Shown here in pieces: positions 6,848-16,921 of a stretch of DNA of 64,000 nt. This DNA comes from a virus. The translations under genes and the position numbers were made by a program. The notes beneath the pieces are model-generated. The model was not told the DNA's origin, did not search any database, and worked only from the letters and a program-made list of their open reading frames with translations. The DNA lies in IMG/VR virus record IMGVR_UViG_3300042553_000326, positions 1-64,000 of that record; one strand, written 5' to 3'. How positions within the stretch are numbered: position 1 is the stretch's first letter; every line of letters begins with the position of its first letter.

Positions 6848-9802
6848 TTAGGCGTAGAAATTAGATGCCTTATTCTTCGTACCAACGTTGCTAGACTGGT
6901 AGTGGATATCAATGTATTCAATAAAGAAGTCTCCTGCGGTAATCGTAGGAATCGTATTTACTTTGAAAGATATCTTGAGTAGTCCATCTGGTTCGAAATT
7001 GTCAGTATCTAACTGGTATGTACCTGATGTCGTATTTGGCGTAGCTGCGGATAGCTGAATCTCATTGACAAACGTGGTTAATGCCGGATGCGATGTTATA
7101 TTAGTGACACTAATAGTTTGTGACAATAGCCTCTCAGCCTCATAAGCACCATCACGCTTGCCCCATCTATAGCGGTAATCCACAGTAGCCGATCCAGATA
7201 TTGCAGAACCGGTATGTGACCAGTGGACGTGAATATAAACATCAGTTCCGGGCACATGATCGTGTGGCCAATGGAATTTCAGATCGATAATATCATTGGC
7301 TACAAACTTCCACTCCTTGATGTTACCAGACCATGTAGTCCATACCGGTGCTCCTGCGCCGCTTTCTTTAGGCTGTATTACACCTTCTAGATCGCGCCAA
7401 GACCATGTAGGCGCGGCTGGGTCAACCTGGATACCACTACCCGATGTCTTGGGTAGAACTAAATTACCAGTGGAGACTTCTACATTCCCACCACTCTTTA
7501 TCTTAAATCTAGTGGTATTACCGTCGTTTCTTAGGTGTAATTCATTTGCCACGGTAGCATGCGACTGACCGAAGCATATAACCGCCGCACCTAACACACT
7601 GGAGCTTCCGCCGGACAAGAGTGTGTATCCATCTGTTCCACTAGAGTATGTACCAAACCCAGTAGCCATAACGATGCTGTCACCGAAGTACGCCTTCTTC
7701 GCTACACCCAATCCGCCAGAAACTACCAATGCGCCGGTTGTGGTGGAGGATGAGTCGGTGGTGGAACCAAGTGTGATGACGCCGGTTGTTTTGGCAATCT
7801 GAAGCGGTGTAGTTCCAGCGGGAACATCTCGAATAACGAACTGCTCACCGGTGTCATATCGATACCCAATCCGATACTGCTCCACGGTGCTGTTATACCA
7901 AGACATGTACGTGTTGCTGTTTGACAGTTCCGTACCGACAGTGATCCCATAACCTATAACTGCAGCCTTCGCCACCCCTAATCCACCCGCCGTCTTGAGG
8001 GATGCGGCTGTGGTGCTGGTGGCGTTGGTGGTGTCGGTGACTGCCAACGGCGATGCGTAACTGGTTAATGCTAAGGTAAAGGTAGCAATTGTTGAGGTGG
8101 AACCGTCATCCCTTCTCAACACCAACGAAGGAGAGTCTGCGGCTTGTTCAAATGCAAATCCATAAGAAGCAGAAGATAGCGCATACTTTCCGCCGCCCGT
8201 CGCAAAATATGCCGAATACGTCTTAGCGTATACACCACTGCCAGCAGCACTCAGCGTACCAACTACAGCAGCTCCTGTAGTCGATAAGGATAGCGTCTTT
8301 ATTCCACCAGCGTACAAATCCATCGTATTTGCGGCGGATTCTACTAGATAAGTGTCACCTACTGCAGTAACACCATCCAGATACAACTTAGCAGTAGATC
8401 CTATGGCAAGATTTCCGCCAGATGTTATCCTAAGACGTTCCGTATCTGCACCAAGATTAGAGCTGCCAGTTCGCAAGGTGAATTTGAAACCAGTATCTTG
8501 ATTGTTAACAGTTGCGTTCTCACGGAATGCTTTAATAGTGCCCGTACCCGCGTACGCTGATCCAGCAGAGGACCATGGTACGAATGAAATACCGATCGAG
8601 GAGCCGGAATTGATAGTTGTACTTGCAGGATGCTGCAATGATAGCGCACAGTGCCACGATTGGCCAGAGTCATCGCCTGACAATATTCTAGTCGCGACTG
8701 CACCAGTAGTAACAGTGAATGTATTAGTACCGCCTGCATAAAAATCCATCGTATTTGCGGCGGATTCTACTAGATAAGTATCACCACCAACCCCAGAAGC
8801 GCCGTCAAGGTAATGTTTCTTAGTGGCTGAAGTCACCATATCACCTGCGGTCGTGATGGTGAAGTTTTCGTTGAGGGTAGCCGCAGTCCCTACTGCAATA
8901 AGCGAAGCGTTAGCCTGATAGAACCTCAGAGCATTGTCCATCACCAGAGCGCCGCGTGGATGCGATGCCGCCGCAGAGGTCGAAAGGAACGTACTTCCAG
9001 TAGTGGTAGAACTACGTACCCCGTACCCGAGCATGGTGGCCCCAGACGAGTACATGGCACCGAAAGTGTTCAAGTAATCTGTGGTGCCGTATCGTAACTG
9101 CAACCCAACACCGCCAGAAGTTGACACTACGTCGCTAGCTGTAACGACACCGGTTACGGTAAGCCCCGTGGATCTAACCTGCAATGTCTTAACCCAGGAG
9201 CCACCGTATGCCCAACCGTCCATACCCTCACCGCCAGCTGGCAGTTGCCACATAGCGGTGTTTACACCAACGGACGGACCGACTCCAATATAGGGACCAG
9301 CCGCAACTGAATCAGAGCCTGCTCTATTTGCTGACAGGCCAACAGTGGAGTATAACGTACTAGTACTGGTCAGTGCGCCAGTGACTGCCGCACCTGTACT
9401 ATTCACTGTCAGTATGGCTGACCCATTAACTCTCAGGTAATGTGACTGGCCTGTGTTAGTGTCGTAGTACAACCCAGAGCCGGTATATCCGAATATCGAG
9501 GAGTGCACCGCGACTGCCGACGAGTAGAACTGTATCTTCTGGTACACTGCTGAGCCTGCGCTGCGGAGATATATAGTGCCATCTCCATTAGACTCACCAT
9601 ACACATCTAGCGTACCAGAGATTCCAGTGTTTATCGAGTTGACACTGACACCTAATCTGCCACCAGCATATAGCGACAGATTATTAGCACTGGATTCAAC
9701 TATATAGGTATCACCTGTACCTGCCACACCGTCGAAATACAGCTTAGACAAAGCCGCCAGTGAAGCAGCATTCTGCACTACTCTTAAAGGCGACTTAGCC
9801 AT
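6848..9802 (-). CDS. second large modular tail fibre protein
   Basis: 984 aa. Repeats of two unit types alternate: 'K.YLDGV...GDTYLVESAANTMDLYAGG' (near residues 22, 345, 480) and 'TTxATSTTAASLKTAGGLGVAKxA' (near 600 and 690), the same modules as in the neighbouring fibre. The last ~150 residues (EWKFVANDIIDLKFHWPHDH...) form a different, probably jelly-roll-like terminal domain. The start overlaps the stop of the larger fibre by 8 nt, so both are likely in one fibre complex that contacts the cell surface. Confidence 0.85.
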   Translation of the reverse strand: MAKSPLRVVQNAASLAALSKLYFDGVAGTGDTYIVESSANNLSLYAGGRLGVSVNSINTGISGTLDVYGESNGDGTIYLRSAGSAVYQKIQFYSSAVAVHSSIFGYTGSGLYYDTNTGQSHYLRVNGSAILTVNSTGAAVTGALTSTSTLYSTVGLSANRAGSDSVAAGPYIGVGPSVGVNTAMWQLPAGGEGMDGWAYGGSWVKTLQVRSTGLTVTGVVTASDVVSTSGGVGLQLRYGTTDYLNTFGAMYSSGATMLGYGVRSSTTTGSTFLSTSAAASHPRGALVMDNALRFYQANASLIAVGTAATLNENFTITTAGDMVTSATKKHYLDGASGVGGDTYLVESAANTMDFYAGGTNTFTVTTGAVATRILSGDDSGQSWHCALSLQHPASTTINSGSSIGISFVPWSSAGSAYAGTGTIKAFRENATVNNQDTGFKFTLRTGSSNLGADTERLRITSGGNLAIGSTAKLYLDGVTAVGDTYLVESAANTMDLYAGGIKTLSLSTTGAAVVGTLSAAGSGVYAKTYSAYFATGGGKYALSSASYGFAFEQAADSPSLVLRRDDGSTSTIATFTLALTSYASPLAVTDTTNATSTTAASLKTAGGLGVAKAAVIGYGITVGTELSNSNTYMSWYNSTVEQYRIGYRYDTGEQFVIRDVPAGTTPLQIAKTTGVITLGSTTDSSSTTTGALVVSGGLGVAKKAYFGDSIVMATGFGTYSSGTDGYTLLSGGSSSVLGAAVICFGQSHATVANELHLRNDGNTTRFKIKSGGNVEVSTGNLVLPKTSGSGIQVDPAAPTWSWRDLEGVIQPKESGAGAPVWTTWSGNIKEWKFVANDIIDLKFHWPHDHVPGTDVYIHVHWSHTGSAISGSATVDYRYRWGKRDGAYEAERLLSQTISVTNITSHPALTTFVNEIQLSAATPNTTSGTYQLDTDNFEPDGLLKISFKVNTIPTITAGDFFIEYIDIHYQSSNVGTKNKASNFYA

Positions 9803-12800
9803 TTCTGCGTACTCCCATAACTGTTATTTGATCACCGACGACACTTGCATCTGCTAATACCACAGACCATCTGAAGCCATCGAACGTTGTTGTGTAATCC
9901 TCAGTGCTACCCGGCCAGAGTAACATACCATTGCGATACACGATTTCAATCTCATAGCCAACTGGTAGCTGGAAGCTTGTCTGTGAGGCAGTTGCAGTGA
10001 ATCTAGTTGCAACCAATGCAGCACCGAACTTAGCAACCTGTTCAGCTTCTCTACAAAGTTCTTCTCTGAGGTTATACGCTGGAACATAGATGTCTACTCC
10101 ACTAGCGCCACCTTGTGCAATAATGCCACCAGAGGCTGACAATGCTGTGATGGAACCTACAGCTGTTGCTTCAGATGCGGTACGCACGAGTCCCTTGAAA
10201 GTGGACCTACCATAGGACGTACCTGCATGTAGCAAATCAGTTTCGTCATCATAAGCAAGTGCAGTTACAGTATTGCTTGTACCCGCGAGGCAGCATTGCG
10301 CGTTGGCCGAGAACAGCCCCTTCTCAGTTTCGTAGATGTGTTTGATCTGCTCGGCGGACGGGGCGGTTGCGGCGAAACGGAGCAGCGCCAACTGACCATA
10401 ACTCCAAGGTTCATCAGGTGCGGAACCTTTCTTTCCTAGGCGAAGATACGCAGAGGTATTTGTGAGGTTGTTCGTGTTGGCTACGGTTCCGGCTGCTACG
10501 GCGTTAATATGCCATTCCATTACGCCAGATCGACGCACCAGTGCAAAGAACGTCATGACGCCAGACGCAAGGGCAATGCTGGACACGAGGCTCGCCGTGG
10601 TGACGCCGCCCGAGTCTCTTGTGTACGCTGAAAATACCCCGGTATTGGCATTCAACTCGATAGCAATGTACGCATTGGCATACGCTGCCGCCGACCGATC
10701 GAGCAATCTGAAGTTCGCGCCATAGGTCGTATAGGATGCCCACCCCAGGATGCAGAAGTCACCCGTCCCGAAATCCAAATCGGAGTTGTACGGCTGTTCG
10801 AGGTAGTTCGCGGCGCTGAATCCGCTGTAGCCCATCAGCGCAGCGCCGGAGGCGACGGCGGCTTTGGTCAGCGAACCAAAGGCTTGTAAGCCCTTGGCCT
10901 TGATGCTGCGGTCGACGTCGGCGAGGCGGCAGGACACGTTGTCTATTGCGCCAACGAACGAAGTATTGTTCGACTGTATGTATAACACCGCGTCACCAGC
11001 CGCAACACCTGACACCGAATAAGTATTTCCAGCAGTAACCGCAAAGGTTTTTAGCGTGTTAACACCTGTGTAAACACTTAGGTTTCCAGAACCAGTCGCG
11101 ACAGTTAGTGTTGTTACGTAAGTTTTCCCTGAAACAAGGCCTACGTTCTGATAACCCGTTGCATTTGAGAAGACGGTACCATCAATATTAAGCGTACCAC
11201 CACTGATCGTCACTCCAGCAGACTTTGTCCACGCAGTGTCAGACGCAAATGATCCGTTAGTCACCAGATCAGTACCAACCAAGGTCTCCGCTACGGTATC
11301 GGCCAGCCATGCGCCTTTGATTGCGCCTACTTGCCAGCCGGAGTTAAAGTCCTTGGTTACGTAGGCGACCATACCTTTCGATGGGGTCGATGGGTTGCGC
11401 TTGAAAATGTTCAGCCCAAGCTCTGTCCCGATTGCTTCGGGTACGGCAACAAGCTGCGTGCCGACTCCACCGCGATAGCTCAAGTCTGGCACACTGGCGA
11501 AAGCGCCGTTGTCGTAGAACTCAAGCGAAGTGTTCTTGGTGGTGTAGACGTGGGTTGTGTCTGCTGTTGGAATCGCATCAACACGAACACTACGCCGGGT
11601 TCCGTTTCCGTCATTCTCGAACATGATGGTTTTCTCGGGCGTGAAGGCCACCATGAAACAGTAGGCCGCGCCACCATCCGGCACGATGTCCCACACGCTG
11701 CCGGTATCGGTGATAACGCTTACACCACCTGCCGTAGCCACCGCAATCGTAGGCACAGGTAATCCTGTAGCGACATCGACCGGGGCGTTGGGTAGGACGG
11801 TCATGGCGACATCATTAATCTGCGAGGAAATTACAGGCTTTGTTAATAGACTATTTACGCCATACCCACTCGCAGAATTACGAGCAGCAATATTTCCTTT
11901 ATACACACCACCTTCGGACGTATACTGTGGATCCATCCTATACACGAATTCAGAGATGAAGTTAATAACCGGTGCTCCATAAGAGTCCGATCCAGTATTA
12001 TGAACCTCCACAAGGGTGCCGTTTAACATGGCTACAGAGCGTGCTGTTGATAGAGTTTGAACCATATTGACTGTTACCATGCCCTGCGAGCCAGCTGCAA
12101 ACACCATCCACATCGGTGCATTCGCCTGTGTCAAGTCGTGGATAACTACTCTATAAGAGTCAGCTGTGATAAGTGCCTTCGCTGGAAACTTTCTAGCATT
12201 GCCACGGTATACTAACGTAACCCCACTACCAGCGTTAAGGCTATACCACCAATTTGAAGTACTATCGTAATAGTAACTTCCTGTTGTGGCTCCAGCAATC
12301 GCTCTGGCTGCCGCCTCATTAACCGCTACACCTAGCCAGCTACCTGCAAGGGTTTCATTTTCCCAGCTAGTATGACTACAGCGATGCCGCCATGCACCAC
12401 CATCGCTATCCTTCTCGGTGTCATATAAGAATACATCTAAGATAGCATATGTGCTTAACAATCTGTCAACCGCCACAGAGGTTATGTCAGTCGTAGACAG
12501 AGAGCCTGTAACAGCGGCCCCTGTAGGGGTCAGCGACACTGTCTTAACGCCACCCGCGTACAGGTCCATTACGTTAGCGCTTGACTCGACTATGTAAGTG
12601 TCACCGCCGCCGTCAAGATAATGCTTCATTGTGGAGGCTTGTACCAGATTCTTCGCCAGGCCCATTCCGCCACTAACCACAAGTGCGCCGGTGGTGGTGG
12701 AGGATGAGTTGGTTGTGTCGTGGAGGGTAGCTATGACGCTGGCAATGCCTGTTCGAGAGAACGATAGAGCCGTCAGTCCGTTAGTGCGTGCATCGTTGAA

Positions 12801-14365
12801 TGCGCGAATCCGGAATATTCCATCACCGACAGCTGTACCAGACTGAATACCCCACCGCTTTTGATCCACAGATGCCGATGCGTTGTATAACTCCATAACG
12901 CTGTTCGTGGCATTACCAAGAATTAGCGTTGAAGTTGTTGTATCACTTAATCCACCGAGCCATGTGCTCTTCGCCACCGCCAATCCACCAGCCGTCTTGA
13001 GCGATGCTGCGGCGCTGCTGGTGGCGTCTGTGGTGTCGAGGACGGAGAGAACGCCCAAGGTTTCTAGGCGAGTGGTCCCTGTTGGTATTTGAGCTACTGA
13101 GCTACCAATGGAGTTGGCAAGAACAAAGTCGTGTGTTGATCCAGCACCGCTGACAACCATACCGCCTGTGGCTGATCCGTTAATCTGCCACCCACCGGCG
13201 GATGGTGCTGAATACGTACCTGATGTTCCAGACAACCTTCCAATGAAATCAACCCCACTTCCTGTCGCAGCCAAGCGCTCAACCAATCCACCGTCTTTGA
13301 TATAGACACGCTGCGTTCCGGTACTGGTGAAACCCATTTGGAATGAGTTAGCTACTGTAGACATCGTTATTGTGGCATCAGCAGTACCACGCAATGTCAG
13401 ACGACCGACACCATTCGAACCAGTAGTACCCAGGTCTGCGCCGATGTTGCTGCTAATAAATCCTGTAGCACTCAGCGTCCCGGTGACTGCGAGGCCAGCA
13501 TCTGTAAGCGTCAACACAGGAGTAGTGAATGACGTTCCACCTACCGTGCTAGACGGGGTAAATTCCAAGGCTCCTGCTGTTGTACCGTTTGTCCCGATCA
13601 GCCAATTCTTAACTGTGTTGGAGTAAATCATGCGAAGCTGTGCGGAAGAATTTACAGAAGGGGATGTCGGCCCCATCTGTAGGGAACTACCGCCTGTCGT
13701 CGTGTTGGAGACATAAACGCTGTCACCGAAGTACGCCTTCTTCGCCACCCCCAATCCGCCCGCCGTCTTGAGCGATGCTGCGGTAGTGCTGGTGGCGTCG
13801 GTGGTGGAGATGATTGCTATGTCGCCAGTTGATGCGTTGATGGTTAGACGCGATACAGACGCTGTGCGGAAATTAAGGTCTTGGGCGTCCATCGTACCGA
13901 TGGTGCCGTTATTGATAATTTGAACACCCGAGGTTCCAACAACACCGGCTGTAATCTGACCGGCGGATGTCGTGATGTTATTTGTCGCCGAGAGCGCTCC
14001 GGTGACGGTGAGGCCGGTAGACGACAAACGCATCTGCATTGCTGCGCCATTGTTAGCAGAGAAGGCTATACCGGAAGGGCCACGTAAGATAGTGTCATAA
14101 CCTGTTGCGCCTACTATGAGGTTATTGCCACCTGTGCTATTCTCCATCCCGAAGATGGCGTTACCACCTGTATTAGTTAGCTGGATGGCAGTGTAGCCTG
14201 TCGACACGTTAGTTGAACGTAATGCAAGTGTGTTATTACCGCCAGCTGCGTAGAAACTCCCAGATGTGTAAGTATCAAGACCTACTCGTAAGCTTTTAGC
14301 TACAGCTAGGCCACCTGCAGTCTTAGCCGATGCAGCAACGGTGCTAGTAGCTTCTGTTGTGTCTG
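7680..14365 (-). repeat. dispersed coding repeats in the two tail fibres
   Basis: Two repeated coding units are scattered through both fibre genes. One encodes TTGALVVSGGLGVAKKAYFG or the ASLKTAGGL variant (about 7690-7750, 7965-8035, 12645-12715, 12975-13045, 13735-13805, 14300-14365). The other encodes GDTYLVESAAN...YAGG (about 8300-8370, 8730-8800, 9670-9740, 12550-12610, 14910-14985). Nucleotide identity between copies is visibly high, which would allow recombination within and between the genes. Confidence 0.8.
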
Positions 14366-15155
14366 TGATGGATACAATACCGGATGCTGCAAGCGTTCCA
14401 GTAATACCAACACCAGCTGCGTTCCATGATAGGATACCTGAACCAGCAACAGCTAAGTAACCTATCCAGCCAGTGGGCGTATTAATGAACGGAGCAGAGT
14501 TGTACAGAGATAACCCAGCTTCTGTTGATAAGGGAGCGCCTGTAGGTTTAAAGCGAGAAGCATCAGCGACACCTGTAGAACTAAGTGTACCTGTGATTAC
14601 TGCATTACCATTGGAACCGCTACCTGTGATACGAAACACTTCCGTTGTCGAGCCGCTGTACCCAAGCCTAATGGCGAAGGCTGATTGCTGTCCAGCCAAC
14701 GCATACCCATAAAGTGCAAAGGTGTTGTTATTAGCGGATGTAGAATCCAGGCTTTGCATACGAAGTATTGGACCACTAATACCAGCAGAATATGCTGCAG
14801 TATCTCTCACCACCAGCGGAATTGCACCAGTAAGAGTGACAGTATCAGTTGCACTGATTGTACCTGTTACAGAAGCGCCTGTGGCAGTCAGCTTCAGTGT
14901 ATTCACTCCGCCAACGTAAGCATCCAACACATTGGCGCTAGACTCAAGCAGGTACGTATCGCCACCGACACCTGCGACACCATCCATGTATAACTTCTTC
15001 GTACCAGCCAGAATGATATCATTCAGCGAGCTGATATTGTTGATTGCCTTGTTGAGATTGTCAATGTTAGTGTCAATCTCGGCGTTAGTAAGTGGGAGAC
15101 CCTTTACCGTACTCCCAGTACTATTTCCAGTTTCCCGTAAAAGGATAGTTGCCAT
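9795..15155 (-). CDS. very large modular tail fibre with lectin-like domain
   Basis: 1,786 aa. The N-terminus (LPLTNAEIDTNIDNLNKAI) is a common fibre attachment segment. Residues ~40-930 are beta-structured repeats; ~930-1300 contains a different region (DSDGGAWRHRC..., GSVWDIVPDGG...) resembling surface-binding domains. A CBM-like segment begins NGSFASDTAWTKS (about 1315). A concanavalin A/laminin G-like lectin domain is at about 1430-1615 (NSDLDFGTGDFCILGW to LLRFAATAPS). The C-terminus (IVYRNGMLLWPG) is a typical fibre end. Predicted receptor-binding fibre. The lectin region is GC-richer than its surroundings, suggesting module exchange. Confidence 0.85.
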   Translation of the reverse strand: MATILLRETGNSTGSTVKGLPLTNAEIDTNIDNLNKAINNISSLNDIILAGTKKLYMDGVAGVGGDTYLLESSANVLDAYVGGVNTLKLTATGASVTGTISATDTVTLTGAIPLVVRDTAAYSAGISGPILRMQSLDSTSANNNTFALYGYALAGQQSAFAIRLGYSGSTTEVFRITGSGSNGNAVITGTLSSTGVADASRFKPTGAPLSTEAGLSLYNSAPFINTPTGWIGYLAVAGSGILSWNAAGVGITGTLAASGIVSITDTTEATSTVAASAKTAGGLAVAKSLRVGLDTYTSGSFYAAGGNNTLALRSTNVSTGYTAIQLTNTGGNAIFGMENSTGGNNLIVGATGYDTILRGPSGIAFSANNGAAMQMRLSSTGLTVTGALSATNNITTSAGQITAGVVGTSGVQIINNGTIGTMDAQDLNFRTASVSRLTINASTGDIAIISTTDATSTTAASLKTAGGLGVAKKAYFGDSVYVSNTTTGGSSLQMGPTSPSVNSSAQLRMIYSNTVKNWLIGTNGTTAGALEFTPSSTVGGTSFTTPVLTLTDAGLAVTGTLSATGFISSNIGADLGTTGSNGVGRLTLRGTADATITMSTVANSFQMGFTSTGTQRVYIKDGGLVERLAATGSGVDFIGRLSGTSGTYSAPSAGGWQINGSATGGMVVSGAGSTHDFVLANSIGSSVAQIPTGTTRLETLGVLSVLDTTDATSSAAASLKTAGGLAVAKSTWLGGLSDTTTSTLILGNATNSVMELYNASASVDQKRWGIQSGTAVGDGIFRIRAFNDARTNGLTALSFSRTGIASVIATLHDTTNSSSTTTGALVVSGGMGLAKNLVQASTMKHYLDGGGDTYIVESSANVMDLYAGGVKTVSLTPTGAAVTGSLSTTDITSVAVDRLLSTYAILDVFLYDTEKDSDGGAWRHRCSHTSWENETLAGSWLGVAVNEAAARAIAGATTGSYYYDSTSNWWYSLNAGSGVTLVYRGNARKFPAKALITADSYRVVIHDLTQANAPMWMVFAAGSQGMVTVNMVQTLSTARSVAMLNGTLVEVHNTGSDSYGAPVINFISEFVYRMDPQYTSEGGVYKGNIAARNSASGYGVNSLLTKPVISSQINDVAMTVLPNAPVDVATGLPVPTIAVATAGGVSVITDTGSVWDIVPDGGAAYCFMVAFTPEKTIMFENDGNGTRRSVRVDAIPTADTTHVYTTKNTSLEFYDNGAFASVPDLSYRGGVGTQLVAVPEAIGTELGLNIFKRNPSTPSKGMVAYVTKDFNSGWQVGAIKGAWLADTVAETLVGTDLVTNGSFASDTAWTKSAGVTISGGTLNIDGTVFSNATGYQNVGLVSGKTYVTTLTVATGSGNLSVYTGVNTLKTFAVTAGNTYSVSGVAAGDAVLYIQSNNTSFVGAIDNVSCRLADVDRSIKAKGLQAFGSLTKAAVASGAALMGYSGFSAANYLEQPYNSDLDFGTGDFCILGWASYTTYGANFRLLDRSAAAYANAYIAIELNANTGVFSAYTRDSGGVTTASLVSSIALASGVMTFFALVRRSGVMEWHINAVAAGTVANTNNLTNTSAYLRLGKKGSAPDEPWSYGQLALLRFAATAPSAEQIKHIYETEKGLFSANAQCCLAGTSNTVTALAYDDETDLLHAGTSYGRSTFKGLVRTASEATAVGSITALSASGGIIAQGGASGVDIYVPAYNLREELCREAEQVAKFGAALVATRFTATASQTSFQLPVGYEIEIVYRNGMLLWPGSTEDYTTTFDGFRWSVVLADASVVGDQITVMGVRRNG

Positions 15156-15613
15156 TATGCGCCCCTAAGAGTCCAGATGACGGACATCGAGTCCGCAGCA
15201 CCTTTGGTGATCACGTCGAAGATTGCCCTAGCAATCATACTACCGCCTGAAGCTGCATTGAACATGCCAACCTCAACTAGAGCACCCGTACCGGTACCGG
15301 CAGGGAACACAGCAGTGACAACCAAGCTGTCATTCGCAAAGTTCGTTGTAGAAATTACAGCGCTGTCAATGGCTACTCTCCCGACTTCAGCCACTAAAGC
15401 AGTCTGTGCAGCAGCTGCAGCGGTATTGGTAGTACCTACAGCCATATGTGATAAAGCGCTAGCAGCTGCATCTTTCATTCTGGATATAAACAAGGCTAAT
15501 CCAGTTTGTACAACTAAGTTATCAATCTCTCGTGTTTCTTTAAGAGCACCTTCTGCATCTCTGATTTCTATATGCAGTCTGCCCTTGAAACTTACAACAC
15601 TATTGAATTTCAT
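15155..15613 (-). CDS. tail-associated virion protein
   Basis: 152 aa from the ATG at 15613 (AAGGA 8 nt upstream). It begins with a beta strand region containing EIRDAEGALKETREI, then NLVVQTGLALFISRM and an Ala-rich segment (ALSHMAVGTTNTAAAAAQTAL). This layout is common in phage proteins encoded next to tail fibres. Stop and start overlap with the fibre gene (1 nt). Exact role unknown. Confidence 0.7.
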   Translation of the reverse strand: MKFNSVVSFKGRLHIEIRDAEGALKETREIDNLVVQTGLALFISRMKDAAASALSHMAVGTTNTAAAAAQTALVAEVGRVAIDSAVISTTNFANDSLVVTAVFPAGTGTGALVEVGMFNAASGGSMIARAIFDVITKGAADSMSVIWTLRGA

Positions 15614-15624
15614 TTCTTGCATCC

Positions 15625-16194
15625 TTAAGTGAATTGTGCATATGACCCTACAGCGTAGTCTTCTGCGAAGTACGTACCGTTGTTATAACTCTGTATCAGG
15701 CATGCACCTGTGGATGTGAAGCTTACAGCATCGTCTAACACTTTAGACATGCTGATGTAATTCGTATCCGCTATAGAAACGGTATCTAATAAGGACTTTG
15801 TAAGGTCTATTGCAGTTATACTATCCAGCATACTATAGGTATCGGATAAAACTTTAGATACATCAATAGCATCGAGCTGGTCACTAAAGGATATAATATC
15901 CTCTGCTAGTGGTTTGGTCACAGATATTGCAGCACTGTCTAAAATACTAACAGTGTCTACATTATATATTTCTCGGTAGTTATCTACGATATTACTATCG
16001 GATAGCGGGCCGAAATCTGTTATCTGAATATCTATGCTCACAGTATCAGCTGAGGCACTGAGATCGCCCTGCACTGGTTCGTTTACAGTAATATTCTCGA
16101 TTACTGAAGAATCTACAGTAGTACCACTCGAACTGGTAGCAGGTAGATCGATAACACGAGAGGTACCAGATAAAGTTATCGTCTTAGTTGACAT
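15625..16194 (-). CDS. repetitive virion protein, 189 aa
   Basis: Acidic, Ser/Asp/Thr-rich, with repeating D.VSI.D..AI...K.L.D units of roughly 25 residues (residues 45-165), suggestive of a beta-structured, repetitive structural protein. No homologue recognised. Start and stop codons overlap with the 200-aa gene upstream (1 nt). Confidence 0.7.
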   Translation of the reverse strand: MSTKTITLSGTSRVIDLPATSSSGTTVDSSVIENITVNEPVQGDLSASADTVSIDIQITDFGPLSDSNIVDNYREIYNVDTVSILDSAAISVTKPLAEDIISFSDQLDAIDVSKVLSDTYSMLDSITAIDLTKSLLDTVSIADTNYISMSKVLDDAVSFTSTGACLIQSYNNGTYFAEDYAVGSYAQFT

Positions 16195-16796
16195 TATGTT
16201 AGCTCAGTTGGACTAAATAAAAACTCTATCATACCACGCATAGGTTTCCATGTGCGAGGATATAGTGCGCTATTAGGTTCAGTCACACGTAATTCAAAGA
16301 ATCCATTTGTAGGAATTCCGGGTTTTGGTTGAACTGCCCAATCGGTTGACAATGTTTTTGGAAATTGAATATAAACCTTATTAGGTATATAACTAACCCA
16401 ATCTGAAGACTGTGACGGAGGTACAGCATTGACGATACTAGTGCCATTTAATCGTTTATAGTAACCATCACCGTAGGTAACCACTTCTTCGCGTGAGTAT
16501 GAATTGGCAGCATTCCATACTCCTGTCTCTACAGGGACACGTACAGTCAGTGTGTCAGTCTCACCACCAGGTTGCACAGTAGTAGGTACTACTTCTAAGC
16601 CATCTTCGTCTAGCTCACCAGTATTGGCAGCTTCAATTATAGAAGCTTCAAATATATAAGCGCCACTATAGGCGTTAGTCAGAAAGGCCAATGTTATTTC
16701 AAATTCCTGTTGTTCACCCTGAACGAGAGACCAGAGTACGGAACCTGAATCCGTTTGTAAATCTGTTGTTGTATCGATAATTCTTGCTCTAGCCAT
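16194..16796 (-). CDS. putative virion protein, first gene of the fibre operon
   Basis: 200 aa, beta-rich, no TM. It contains VWNAANSYSREEVVTYGDGYYK, which resembles the 'W....Y..GD.V.y.G..Y.' carbohydrate-binding/chitin-binding style motif seen in many phage tail proteins (residues about 92-115). The gene follows a non-coding region that carries repeat A, so the fibre operon probably starts here. Confidence 0.7.
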   Translation of the reverse strand: MARARIIDTTTDLQTDSGSVLWSLVQGEQQEFEITLAFLTNAYSGAYIFEASIIEAANTGELDEDGLEVVPTTVQPGGETDTLTVRVPVETGVWNAANSYSREEVVTYGDGYYKRLNGTSIVNAVPPSQSSDWVSYIPNKVYIQFPKTLSTDWAVQPKPGIPTNGFFELRVTEPNSALYPRTWKPMRGMIEFLFSPTELT

Positions 16797-16863
16797 AATG
16801 CTTAAGTCCTAGGTTAATACATAGGTTAATGATTAAGGAGGTATATACATGATACTGCTGACA

Positions 16864-16916
16864 TCTGTAGCGATTAATACAGGGGAGCGGTAAAGTTCAA
16901 TAATTTAACAGTTTCG
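16864..16916 (-). repeat. intergenic repeat, copy A (upstream of fibre operon)
   Basis: 53 bp that match 45674-45725: a shared TCTGTAGCGATTAATACAGG block, AGCGGTAA, then AATTTAACAGTTTCG. The first block is an inverted repeat (CTGTA...TACAG). Both copies precede a morphogenesis operon on the minus strand. Confidence 0.8.
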
Positions 16917-16921
16917 TACAA

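Noticed and set aside
7680-14365. Regularly spaced repeats considered as a CRISPR-like array
   Set aside because: The repeats are in-frame coding modules of tail fibres with irregular spacing; there are no cas genes and no short palindromic repeats with unique spacers.
16853-16893. Plus-strand mini-ORF MILLTSVAINTGER with a good AAGGAGGT in front, inside repeat A
   Set aside because: Copy B has no matching start and its reading frame differs after the shared block (an extra G), so coding is not conserved between the two copies.
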